Source: Desulfoferula mesophila (GTDB lineage: Bacteria; Desulfobacterota; Desulfarculia; Desulfarculales; Desulfarculaceae). Taken from it: a stretch of 64,000 nucleotides of DNA. Under the pieces are notes generated by a model. That model searched no databases and had not been told where the DNA came from. It saw only the letters and a list, made by a program, of their open reading frames with translations. This document shows positions 26,162 through 34,377 of this stretch, piece after piece (the stretch's first letter is position 1; the number at the start of each line of letters is the position of its first letter). The position numbers and the translations under genes were made by a program. The stretch is taken from positions 697,501 to 761,500 of the forward strand of contig NZ_AP028679.1 of NCBI RefSeq assembly GCF_037076455.1, read 5' to 3'.

Positions 26162-28072
26162 TTAGTCGGGGATAACGGTTAAGGGAGATTTTTTTCTCCG
26201 GTAAAGCTGCCACAGCACCAACAGGGCCAGCAGGGCCAGCCCGGCCAAGCTGTAGGCTTTTACCGGCATGATCAACAAAATTCCGATGACAAAGGCCAGG
26301 CCGCGTTCCGGGGTGTTGAGCTTGCCCAATAGATAGCCAACCCCGGCCACCGCGAAGCAGGCCGCGCCCAATATGGCGGTGCCCATGTCCATGGCCATCT
26401 TCCCCAGAGGCCCTTCCAAGAGCAGGCTCTGGTCGTAGGCGAACATGAAGGGCACCACGAAGGCCACGATGCCTATGCGGGTGGCGGCCCAGCCCGTCTT
26501 CCAGCCGTCGGCCCCGGCTATGGCCGCGGCGGTGAAGGCGGCGGCGGCCACCGGTGGGGAGATGAGCGACAGGCAGGAGAAGTAGAAGGCGAACAAGTGG
26601 GCCACGTGGGCGGGCAGGCCCAGGGCCATCAGGGCGGGGATCACCGTGGCCACCTGCACGATGTAGGCCGGGGTGGTGGGCATGCCCGCCCCCAGGATCA
26701 GGGCGATGACCATGGCCATCATCAGGCCCAAGAGCAGGTGCCCGCCGGCCAGGTCCACGAAAGCGGTGCCCAGGCGGTTGCCCAGGCCGGTGAGGTCCAC
26801 GCTGCCCACGATGATGCCCGCGGCGGCGGTGGAGATGGTAACGATGAGCATGCCCTTGCAGCCCGCTTCCAGGGCGTTCAGGATGCCCGCCAGGTTCAGG
26901 CGGGTGGTCTTGCGCAACTGGCAGATGACCAGGGCCGAGACCACGCCCACCCCGCCGGCCATGCTGGGGCTGTAGCCGGCCACCAGCATGTAGATGAGCA
27001 GCGCCAGGGGGATGAGCATGTGGCCGTAGTCGCGCATGGTCTGGCCGGGGGTGACGTCCACCTTCAGGCCCGGCAGGCGGTTCTTGCGGGCCTCCAGGTC
27101 CACGGTGATGAACACGCTGATGTAGTAGAGCACCGCCGGGAACAGGGCGTAGTAGATGATGGTGGAGTAGGGGATGCCCGAGAAGGCGCTCATCACGAAG
27201 GCGGCCGCGCCCATCACCGGGGGCATGATCTGCCCGCCGGTGGAGGCCACCGCCTCCACCGCCCCGGCGAACTCGGGGCGGTAGCCCGCGTTTTTCATCA
27301 TGGGGATGGTCACCACCCCGGTGGTGGCCACGTTGGCCGCGCCGCTGCCGGTGATGGTGCCCATGAGCGAGCTGGCCACCACGGCCACCTTGGCCGGGCC
27401 GCCCACCATGTTGCCGGTGAGGGTGGTGGCCAGGTTGCTGAAGAGCATGGCCCCGCCGGTGTGCAGCAGCACCGCCCCGAAAATGACGAACAGGGCGATC
27501 TCCGTGGCCGACACCCCCAGGGGGATGCCGAAGATGCCCCCCAGGGACAGGTAGTTGAAATCAACCATGTCCTTGAAGGTGACCGCCGAGGTGTGGAAGG
27601 GACCCCAGAGGTAGGGCCCCAGCAGGGGGTAGATGAGAAAGGCCAGCACCACGAAGAACAGGCCCTTGTTGAACATGCGCCGGGTGGCCTCCAGCACGAT
27701 GAGCACCATGGCGATGCCCAGGGTCATCTCCCAGGGGGAAAGCTCGGTGATGAAGGGGAAGCGCTCCTCGGTGACCCAGTCGTAGTTGAGGGCCAGGTAG
27801 GCGGTGGCCGCCCCGGACACGAACAGGAACACCCAGTCCAGCCAGGAAGGCCGGGGCTTGCCCTTGGCCCGGATAAGGCCGGGGCGTACCAGAAACAGCA
27901 GGATCAACCCCAGGCCCAGGTGGATGGCCCGCTGGATGAGGGCGTCGAAGGCCCCGAACAGGGCGGTGTATATCTGGAACAGGGCCAGAACCGCCGCCAC
28001 CAGGGTGGCGCTTTTGGCCTGCCAGGACTTGGCCCTCCAATATTCGCGCCAGCTTTTGCGCTCCTCGCTCAC
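26162..28072 (-). CDS. TRAP transporter fused permease (DctQM-type, copy 2)
   Basis: 636 residues with many membrane helices. A DctQ-like N-terminal part (~1-190) is followed by the DctM-like domain with GTITGSGAANVATTGVVTIP, ASTGGQIMPPVMGAAAFVMS and LGAGMPTTPAYI. The GTG start at 28072 shares a GTGA overlap with the stop of the molybdenum hydroxylase gene, showing translational coupling; AAGGA lies about 11 nt upstream. It imports the ligand bound by the TAXI protein at 25173. Confidence 0.9.
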   Translation of the reverse strand: MSEERKSWREYWRAKSWQAKSATLVAAVLALFQIYTALFGAFDALIQRAIHLGLGLILLFLVRPGLIRAKGKPRPSWLDWVFLFVSGAATAYLALNYDWVTEERFPFITELSPWEMTLGIAMVLIVLEATRRMFNKGLFFVVLAFLIYPLLGPYLWGPFHTSAVTFKDMVDFNYLSLGGIFGIPLGVSATEIALFVIFGAVLLHTGGAMLFSNLATTLTGNMVGGPAKVAVVASSLMGTITGSGAANVATTGVVTIPMMKNAGYRPEFAGAVEAVASTGGQIMPPVMGAAAFVMSAFSGIPYSTIIYYALFPAVLYYISVFITVDLEARKNRLPGLKVDVTPGQTMRDYGHMLIPLALLIYMLVAGYSPSMAGGVGVVSALVICQLRKTTRLNLAGILNALEAGCKGMLIVTISTAAAGIIVGSVDLTGLGNRLGTAFVDLAGGHLLLGLMMAMVIALILGAGMPTTPAYIVQVATVIPALMALGLPAHVAHLFAFYFSCLSLISPPVAAAAFTAAAIAGADGWKTGWAATRIGIVAFVVPFMFAYDQSLLLEGPLGKMAMDMGTAILGAACFAVAGVGYLLGKLNTPERGLAFVIGILLIMPVKAYSLAGLALLALLVLWQLYRRKKSPLTVIPD

Positions 28073-30327
28073 GCGTTGTCCATCCTTTGCTGCCGCCGCT
28101 GGCGGTTCAAGATTTGCCACAGGGTCTCGCCGGCCACCGGGTTGCTGTAGGTGGGCTCGCCCAGGACGGCGGCCACCGCGTTGTGCACCGCCGGGGCGGT
28201 GGAAAGCAGGGCGGGCTCGGCCACCCCCTTGGCTCCGTAGGGGCCGGTGGGCTCGGGATCCTCCACCACCCGCACCACCACCTCCGGCGCGGGCCAGGCG
28301 TGGGGGAGCTTGTAGTCCAAAAAGTGGGGGTTGACGATGCGCCCTTGGTCCAGAAGGACCTGCTCGCTCACCGCGTAGCCCAGGCCCATCATGGCCGCGC
28401 CCTGAATCTGGGCGGCCAGGTTCACCGGGTGGATCACCTTGCCCACGTCATGGCAGGCCACCAGGCGCAAAACCTCCAGGCGGCCGGTGAGCTTTTCCAC
28501 CGCCACCTGGGCCGCGTGCACCGCGAAGGCGTAGGTGGCATAGGGCGCGCCCTGGCCGGTGACCGGGTCCAGCTTGCGGGTGGGCGGGTCGAAGGTGCCC
28601 TCCACCTCCAGGGGCTCGCTGAGCAGGCGCCGCGCCGCCTGGGCCAGCTCCCAGGCCCGGCCCTCCATCCACAACTGGCCGTCGCGCCAGCTGGCCTCGC
28701 CGGAGCCGTCGGCCCGCTGGGCCAGCTCCACCAGGCGCTGGCGCAGGGCCGCCCCGGCCCGCTGCACCGCGCTGCCCACCACGTAGGTGAGGCGGCTGGC
28801 GGTGGAGGGGCCGGAGTTGGGGCAGGTGGAGGTGTCGCCGGCGACCAGCTCCACCTGATCCGCGTCCAGGCCCAGCTCCTGGGCGGCGATCATCTTCATG
28901 GTGGTGGATGCGCCCTGGCCGCCGTCGCCGGTGCCCACCAGGAGGGTCACCTCGCCCTGGTCGGAAAGCACCAGGCGGGCCGCGCCGGGGTTGGGCAGGC
29001 CGGTGAGGCCGATGCCGTAGTAGGTGGCCCCCAGGCCCCAGGCGGTGAGCCAGTCGGGGTCGTTCTCGCGGGGATGGGGGGACAGCTGGGCTTGGGCCTG
29101 CTCCACCTGCTCCAGGCATTTGGTGATGCCCACCGAGGCGGTGAGCTCCTGGCCCGCGGCGGTGCTGTCGCCGGGCTCCAGGAAGTTGAGCCGCCTTATC
29201 TCGGCCGGGGTCTTGCCGCAGGCGGCGGCCACCAGGTCCATCTGGCATTCGTGGGCGATGGCCACCTGGGGCACCCCGAAGCCGCGCATGGCCCCGCACA
29301 CCGGGTTGTTGGTGTAGACCAGGCGGCCGTGCGACTCCACGTTGGGCACGTTGTAGGGGCCGGCGCAGTGCACCACCGCCCGGGTCAGGATGGAGGGGCC
29401 GTAGGAGGCGTAGCAGCCGGTGTCGGCCAATATCTCGGTTTTGACCGCCACCAGGCGGCCCTCCTTGGTGGCCCCGGTGGTCATGGTCACTACCATGGGG
29501 TGGCGCTTGGTGCTGGTCTGGAAGGACTCCTCGCGGCCATAGGTCATGCGCGCCGGGCGGCCAGTAAAGTAGGTGGCCATGGCGCAGAAGTATCCCGGCG
29601 AGAGCCCCTGCTTGTCCCCGAAGTAGCCGCCGATGGTGGCGCAGATGATGCGCAGGCGCTCGGGGGGCAGGGCCAGGATGCGGCTCAGCATACTCTGGTC
29701 CAGGTGGGCGTGCTTGGTGGGCAGCTTGATCACCAGGACCTCGCCCTCCCACCAGGCCAGGCCCGCCTCGGGCTCCAGATAGGCGTGCTCGATCATCTGG
29801 GTGCGGTAGGTGCGCTCGATGACGATGTCGCAACCGGCCAAGGCCGCCGCTCCCTCGCCCCTGAGCAGGCCGCGCTCGAACACCAGGTTGCTCTCGCCGT
29901 TGACCACCGGCGCGCCGGGGGCCAGCGATTCCTCCGGGGTGAACACGCCGGGCAGGAGCCGGTAGTCGGGCTTGACCAACCGGGCGGCGGCCTGGGCCTG
30001 CTCCAGGGTATCGGCGGCCACCAGGGCCAGGGGGTCGCCCACCCGGCGCACCTTGTCCACGCACAGGGCCGGTTCGTCCTTGAGGCGCGGGCCCAGCATC
30101 ACCTCGCCGGGCAGATCGGCGGCGGTCCATACCCCCACCACGCCGGGAGCGGCCTTGGCCGCGCCGACGTCCAGGCCTATCAACTCGGCGTGGGCCACCT
30201 TGCTGCGGGCCACGGCCAGGTGCAGGGCGCTGTCGGGCTGGTGGTCGCCGGCATAGAGAGCCTTGCCGGTTACCTTGTCCCAGGCGTCGAATTTGAGTAC
30301 CGGACGGCCGATGCTGTCCTCGGCCAT
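28069..30327 (-). CDS. Molybdenum hydroxylase large subunit (xanthine dehydrogenase / 4-hydroxybenzoyl-CoA reductase alpha family), orphan
   Basis: 752 residues, normal for the Mo-binding subunit. The N-terminal hammerhead domain (KFDAWDKVTGKALYAGD, ADLPGE) is followed by the molybdopterin domain with TIGGYFGDKQGLSPGYF in place of the usual GGFGGK, CGAMRGFGVPQ, GDGGQGASTTMKMIAAQE, and the catalytic glutamate in GAKGVAEPALL. The family hydroxylates or reductively dehydroxylates ring compounds. No FAD subunit or 2Fe-2S subunit gene is adjacent, which is unusual. It sits in a TGATG overlap with the zinc-ribbon gene upstream and a GTGA overlap with the permease downstream, so it is an integral member of the uptake/decarboxylation operon. 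Confidence 0.88.
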   Translation of the reverse strand: MAEDSIGRPVLKFDAWDKVTGKALYAGDHQPDSALHLAVARSKVAHAELIGLDVGAAKAAPGVVGVWTAADLPGEVMLGPRLKDEPALCVDKVRRVGDPLALVAADTLEQAQAAARLVKPDYRLLPGVFTPEESLAPGAPVVNGESNLVFERGLLRGEGAAALAGCDIVIERTYRTQMIEHAYLEPEAGLAWWEGEVLVIKLPTKHAHLDQSMLSRILALPPERLRIICATIGGYFGDKQGLSPGYFCAMATYFTGRPARMTYGREESFQTSTKRHPMVVTMTTGATKEGRLVAVKTEILADTGCYASYGPSILTRAVVHCAGPYNVPNVESHGRLVYTNNPVCGAMRGFGVPQVAIAHECQMDLVAAACGKTPAEIRRLNFLEPGDSTAAGQELTASVGITKCLEQVEQAQAQLSPHPRENDPDWLTAWGLGATYYGIGLTGLPNPGAARLVLSDQGEVTLLVGTGDGGQGASTTMKMIAAQELGLDADQVELVAGDTSTCPNSGPSTASRLTYVVGSAVQRAGAALRQRLVELAQRADGSGEASWRDGQLWMEGRAWELAQAARRLLSEPLEVEGTFDPPTRKLDPVTGQGAPYATYAFAVHAAQVAVEKLTGRLEVLRLVACHDVGKVIHPVNLAAQIQGAAMMGLGYAVSEQVLLDQGRIVNPHFLDYKLPHAWPAPEVVVRVVEDPEPTGPYGAKGVAEPALLSTAPAVHNAVAAVLGEPTYSNPVAGETLWQILNRQRRQQRMDNA

Positions 30328-30554
30328 CAGCTTTTCTCCCGGCCGGGGCGGTAGATGGTCTCGGGCTTCAGGCCGCCGGGCACCTTGGCCACCGCCGCCG
30401 AGTTGACGCTGCCGGAGATCACCAGGGGGCTGTCTTCCTTAAAGAAATACACGCCGCAGAAGGGGCAGTGCAGCTCCACGGGCAGGGAGTAGAGCAGCAT
30501 GTCCGCGTAGTATTCGCGGCCGCAGGAGGGGCAGGTAACGCTGAAGATGTCCAT
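30327..30554 (-). CDS. Small zinc-ribbon protein paired with UbiD (D-subunit-like, copy 2)
   Basis: 75 residues. CPSC at 8-11 and CPFC at 32-35 form a zinc ribbon. The core shares the order CPxC, YYxDxLxY, LHCPFC, F-x-KEDSP with the protein at 17314-17496; a 35-residue polar tail is extra. It starts 1 nt after the UbiD stop and overlaps the molybdenum hydroxylase start by one base. Placed as a candidate D subunit of a UbiD complex; the role is inferred from recurrence and position. Confidence 0.78.
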   Translation of the reverse strand: MDIFSVTCPSCGREYYADMLLYSLPVELHCPFCGVYFFKEDSPLVISGSVNSAAVAKVPGGLKPETIYRPGREKS

Positions 30555-30555
30555 C

Positions 30556-31944
30556 TCAACCCTCCAGGTAGTCGTCCAGGTTAAGGTTTTGCCGCAGCTG
30601 TTCGGGCACCTCTCCCCGGCGGGGGAAGGGGCGGTCCAGGGGCCGGGTGGCGTCGATGACCATGCCCGAGGTCTTGATCTCGTGGCGCAGGCTGGGGTCC
30701 AATACCTGGCCTTGCAGGTTTCTCAGGATGCTCAGGTCCTGGTCGGCCTGCACCCGGCTGGACAGGGCCCACATCACCTGGGCCAGATCCTCGGGGTCCA
30801 CGTCGTCGTCCACCACGATCACGTGCTTGATGAAGTTGCTGGCGCTGATGGCGGCCAGGGCGGCGCGCATGGGCTCGCCCTCGGTCTTCTTTTTCAGGCT
30901 GATGATCAGGTTGAAAGGCCCGCCCGAGCCCACCCAGCAGGTCTTGATCACGCCCGGCGCCGCCTGCTTGGCCCGCTGGTAGATGCTGGCCTCGATGGGC
31001 AGGTGGGCGTTGATGTGCTCGCTGTAGCAGGGGAAGATGTCGATGATGGTGGGGCGCTGGCGGCCGTACACCGCGCTGATCTCCACCACCCAGGAAAGGC
31101 GCTGGGGCCCGGCGTAGCCGGTGAACTCGCCGAAGGGCCCTTCAACGCAGCGCTTGCCCGCCAGGATGCGGCCTTCCAAGACCAGCTCCGCCTCGGAGGG
31201 CACCAGCAGCTCCTCGCCGAAGCTCAGCGAGGGGATCAGCCCCAGGGGTTCGCCCATGACCCCGCCGGCCACCGCGTATTCGTCGGCGTCCAGGGGGGTG
31301 AGCAGCGCTCCGGTGAGGTGGAAGGCCGGATGATGGCCCAGCACCACCGCGATGGGCAGGTCGCGCCCGGCGGCCTCGGCCTCGGCGAAGTAGGCCGACA
31401 GATGGCGGGGCGACATGTAGATGGCCAGGTGGGTGGGGTCCAGGTACTGCATGCGGTTCCAGGAGACGTTGTAGCGCCCCTGGGGGCTGCGGCTCACCAC
31501 GATGGGGGTGAAGTAGGGGCCGCCGTCCAGCTCGGTATGGCGGATCAGGGGCAGGCGGGTGAGGTCGATGTCCTCGCCCTGCCAAACCCAATGGCGCACC
31601 GGGGCCTCTGGCAGGGCCACCCGCACCGGCTCCAGGCTTTTGCCGGAAAGCTCCAGCATGCGCTCGATCAGGGGCATGCGCTGGCCGGTGTCCAGGCCCA
31701 GGGCCAGGGCGATCTTGCGGAAGGTGCCAAAGGTGTTGTTGAGGATGCGGCAATCGGTGGGGCGGCCCTCAAGGTCGCGCACCTGCTCGAAGAGCACCGC
31801 CGGGTAGCGCTTTTGGCTCTCCAGGGCGTCCACCACCGCGGCGCTTTCGAAGGCGGCGGGCTCCACCGGGCGGCGCACCGTTACCAGCTCCCCCGGAGCC
31901 TGGGCGGCCAGGGTCTCCAGCCAAGATGTCAGGTCCATTGCCAT
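30556..31944 (-). CDS. UbiD-family prenylated-FMN-dependent decarboxylase (copy 2)
   Basis: 462 residues. The UbiD series is present: LPLIRHTELDGGPYFTP, NVSWNRMQYLDP, LGHHPA, YAVAGGVMGEP, EGPFGEFTGYAGP and the C-terminal KTSGMVIDATRPLDRPFPRR. It is only moderately like the copy at 15847 (for example NVSWNRMQ against NCSLQRIW), so the two probably act on different acids. No UbiX is adjacent; the one at 18890 is the nearest. ATG 31944 with AGGAAG upstream. Second gene of the operon led by the GntR regulator. Confidence 0.92.
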   Translation of the reverse strand: MAMDLTSWLETLAAQAPGELVTVRRPVEPAAFESAAVVDALESQKRYPAVLFEQVRDLEGRPTDCRILNNTFGTFRKIALALGLDTGQRMPLIERMLELSGKSLEPVRVALPEAPVRHWVWQGEDIDLTRLPLIRHTELDGGPYFTPIVVSRSPQGRYNVSWNRMQYLDPTHLAIYMSPRHLSAYFAEAEAAGRDLPIAVVLGHHPAFHLTGALLTPLDADEYAVAGGVMGEPLGLIPSLSFGEELLVPSEAELVLEGRILAGKRCVEGPFGEFTGYAGPQRLSWVVEISAVYGRQRPTIIDIFPCYSEHINAHLPIEASIYQRAKQAAPGVIKTCWVGSGGPFNLIISLKKKTEGEPMRAALAAISASNFIKHVIVVDDDVDPEDLAQVMWALSSRVQADQDLSILRNLQGQVLDPSLRHEIKTSGMVIDATRPLDRPFPRRGEVPEQLRQNLNLDDYLEG

Positions 31945-31959
31945 GGGGATGATGCTTCC

Positions 31960-32661
31960 TTATTTCCAGTAGGTGGCCATCTGGGCCACGTGGCGGGCCA
32001 TGGTTTCTTGCGCCGAGTCCGGGTCGTGGCGGCGCACCGCTTCGAATATCTCGACGTGCCCGTCTATGCCCAGGGTGCGCAGCTCGGGAGGCAGGTGATG
32101 CCGGCGCACGTTGGTGTAGAGCAAGGGAACCAGGGCCCGCGAGATAAGGTTGAGCACCGTGTTGCCGCAGGCGTCGGCCAACACCAGGTGAAAGTCCAGG
32201 TCGCTGATGCTGCGGGGGCGATCCTCTTCCACCACCTGTTGATAGGTGGTTATGGTGTCTCCCAGCCTCCGGAGGTCTTCCTCGGAGGCCAGCCGGGCGG
32301 CCAGCGCGGCCACCTGGGGTTCGATGACCAGGCGGGCCTGGGTAAGGTCGGCGATGCTGGCCTTGCCCAGGCGCAGCATCAGGGTGAGAGCCTCGCCCAC
32401 CGGCTCGGGGCTGGGCTCGCACACGAACACCCCGCCTCCGGCCCCCCGGCGGCTGGTCAACAGGCCCATCTGCTGCAGGCTGATCATGGCCTCGCGCACC
32501 GGCACCTTGCTGACCCCCAACTGGCGGGCCAGTTCGCTCTCCGTGGGCAGGCGGTCGCCCACCTTCAGTTCCCCGGCCAGGATCAGGTTGGTGATCTGTT
32601 CCCTTACGCTGTCGGAAACCCGCCCATGCTTGACGCTTTCCAGAGATATTTTGCCGCTCAA
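31960..32661 (-). CDS. GntR-family regulator, FCD (FadR) subgroup
   Basis: 233 residues. Winged helix at about 12-80 (LPTESELARQLGVSKVPVREAMISL, the GntR signature) and an FCD domain with LDFHLVLADACGN and HxxIFEAVRRHD for the metal/ligand site. A perfect AACCTAAT/ATTAGGTT dyad lies 55 bp upstream of its start, a likely autoregulatory operator. It heads the UbiD/zinc ribbon/Mo hydroxylase/TRAP operon and most likely represses it until substrate arrives. Confidence 0.92.
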   Translation of the reverse strand: MSGKISLESVKHGRVSDSVREQITNLILAGELKVGDRLPTESELARQLGVSKVPVREAMISLQQMGLLTSRRGAGGGVFVCEPSPEPVGEALTLMLRLGKASIADLTQARLVIEPQVAALAARLASEEDLRRLGDTITTYQQVVEEDRPRSISDLDFHLVLADACGNTVLNLISRALVPLLYTNVRRHHLPPELRTLGIDGHVEIFEAVRRHDPDSAQETMARHVAQMATYWK

Positions 32662-32716
32662 TTTCTCATCCCGTTTTTGGGGCCGCCGCCCGGGCGTTTT
32701 GGGGGCGTCCGTGAAT

Positions 32717-32732
32717 AACCTAATATTAGGTT
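32717..32732. promoter_or_regulatory. Candidate GntR operator
   Basis: AACCTAATATTAGGTT is a perfect 16-bp palindrome in an AT-rich patch directly upstream of the GntR gene. The half site TTAGGTT is repeated twice more at 32742-32753 (ATTAGGTTAGGTTCC), which suggests cooperative binding. Confidence 0.65.
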
Positions 32733-32821
32733 TTATTAGATTAGGTTAGGTTCCACTAAGTGGTCAAGAAGCAATATTGTACGATTTACGAGCGCCTTTA
32801 GGGCAAATTTTGGGGGCAAAG

Positions 32822-32858
32822 CAAAAAAAACTAAGGGCCGCCCCGGATGGGACGGCCC
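32822..32858 (-). terminator. Terminator of the LarA-like gene
   Basis: On the minus strand GGGCCGTCCC pairs with GGGGCGGCCC (one U-G pair in RNA), followed by TTAG and a run of eight T residues. It separates the livHMGFK-larA unit from the GntR-led operon. Confidence 0.85.
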
Positions 32859-32884
32859 GAAATGCTTGGGAAAATTAAATCCGG

Positions 32885-34165
32885 TTAGATGGGGAACACC
32901 GTGTAGCGGCCATAGGGCACAAAAGCTACCTTGGCGTCGGGCCCATGTTTTTTCATGGCCGCGTCAAAGGCTTCTTGCAGGCTGGCGGTGACTTCGAGGC
33001 CTACCCCCTTGGCCATGGGCAGGTTTTGCTCCATGGTCACCACCTGCACGTCGCGCTGCATCAGGGCCCGGTACAGGGGGTACCAGATGCAACCGGCCCA
33101 CAGCTCGCGCTCGCCCTTGACCAGGGCGGTCAGGGCCTTGACGTGGTTGGCCTCGTTGGCGGGCATGTAGTCTTGCATCAGGTCCATGAGGGCGAAGCCG
33201 GGCCAGTCGCCGTAGCCGGGGCAGGGGCTGCAGAAGATGATGCTGCTGTCCTCATGGGTCAGGGGCAGCATGTTGACGATGGCCCAGTTGGTGTGGAAGA
33301 AAAGGTGGTTGGTGGGCGCGGTGGAGCCGGTGATCACGATGTCCGGCGCTTCTTCGGGCTCGAACTTGTAGATGTTGTCATAAAAAGACACCGCGGCCAT
33401 GTGGGATTCCACCGGGTCGCCGGCGTTGACGTAGATGATGTCCCAGTTGTTGGCCACCACCACGTTGATGCCCACGTCCACGCCCACCAGGTCCAGGGCC
33501 TCGTATTTGTCCTGCTGCATGCGGCAGTAGTTGTTGCCGGGCAGGCAATCCGGGGCCAGGCTCATGATGTGGTTGCTCTCGATGGTCTCGTTGCCCGACA
33601 CGGCGGGAATGATCATGCCCGAGCCGCCGTAGCCCCACAGGGTGGCCTGGGTGGTGCTGATGGTGATGACCACGTCGGCCTCGGCCACCACCTTGAGCAC
33701 CCACAGGGGGGTTCCCGCCGTGGTGGTGCCCAGATACACGTAGTTATCCGGGTCGCTCACGTCGTTGCACTGCACCGGCACGTTCTTGGACATGACCTCG
33801 GCGCCCAGCTTTTCGGCGATTTCCTCGGGCGAGAGGGGGGGCACCTTGCCGCAGCCGATGGCGATGGAGGCGCTGCCGCCCACCGCGCTCACCATGTCCA
33901 GCAGGGTGGGCAAAAACAGCTTGGCCTGGGCGGCGCGGAACTGGTTTTCGGTGATGATGCACACCTTGCAGCCCGGGGTGAGCAGCTGGGAAAGTTTGCG
34001 GCCTCCCACCGGGTTCTCCAATGCCTGGAGCATGGTGGCCACGGGATCGGCCAGGGCCGGGGGCTCTTGGGCCGCGTAGGTGGTCAGATTTTGGTCCGGG
34101 ACTTCTAGCTCCAGAACTACTCCGAGTTCCTCGGCCGTTTCGTACGGCACTTTGATTAGGGCCAT
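32885..34165 (-). CDS. LarA-like (DUF2088) nickel-pincer-type racemase family protein
   Basis: 426 residues, the length of LarA. The N-terminal DUF2088-like half includes CIITENQFRAAQ, SIAIGCGKVPPLSPEEI and GTTTAGTPLWVLKVVAEADVVITI; the C-terminal half holds the TGSTAPTNHLFFHTNWA segment. LarA enzymes use a nickel-pincer nucleotide to racemise lactate or other 2-hydroxy acids; the cofactor-making LarB, C and E genes are not in the window. Substrate and even cofactor use are uncertain. ATG 34165 is preferred over the longer frame start (34225) because it gives the usual family N-terminus. It lies 212 nt after livK and ends at a strong terminator. Confidence 0.72.
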   Translation of the reverse strand: MALIKVPYETAEELGVVLELEVPDQNLTTYAAQEPPALADPVATMLQALENPVGGRKLSQLLTPGCKVCIITENQFRAAQAKLFLPTLLDMVSAVGGSASIAIGCGKVPPLSPEEIAEKLGAEVMSKNVPVQCNDVSDPDNYVYLGTTTAGTPLWVLKVVAEADVVITISTTQATLWGYGGSGMIIPAVSGNETIESNHIMSLAPDCLPGNNYCRMQQDKYEALDLVGVDVGINVVVANNWDIIYVNAGDPVESHMAAVSFYDNIYKFEPEEAPDIVITGSTAPTNHLFFHTNWAIVNMLPLTHEDSSIIFCSPCPGYGDWPGFALMDLMQDYMPANEANHVKALTALVKGERELWAGCIWYPLYRALMQRDVQVVTMEQNLPMAKGVGLEVTASLQEAFDAAMKKHGPDAKVAFVPYGRYTVFPI

Positions 34166-34377
34166 GTATCGCGCTCCGTGTTCTTGAGGTTCAACGGACG
34201 CCGGCCTTCGTGGGCGGCGTCCCATGGTGTATCCGCTATTGATGTTTTTATACTATCAAATACCGCGGCACGCCGAATCCCCAAATCCATTCGGGCAGAC
34301 AATTTTCCTAAATTCCTGAGAGGCGAGAGGGCGCCGCGGCGCCTCAGACAAAGCCGGGACGCCGCGGCGGCGAGGAG

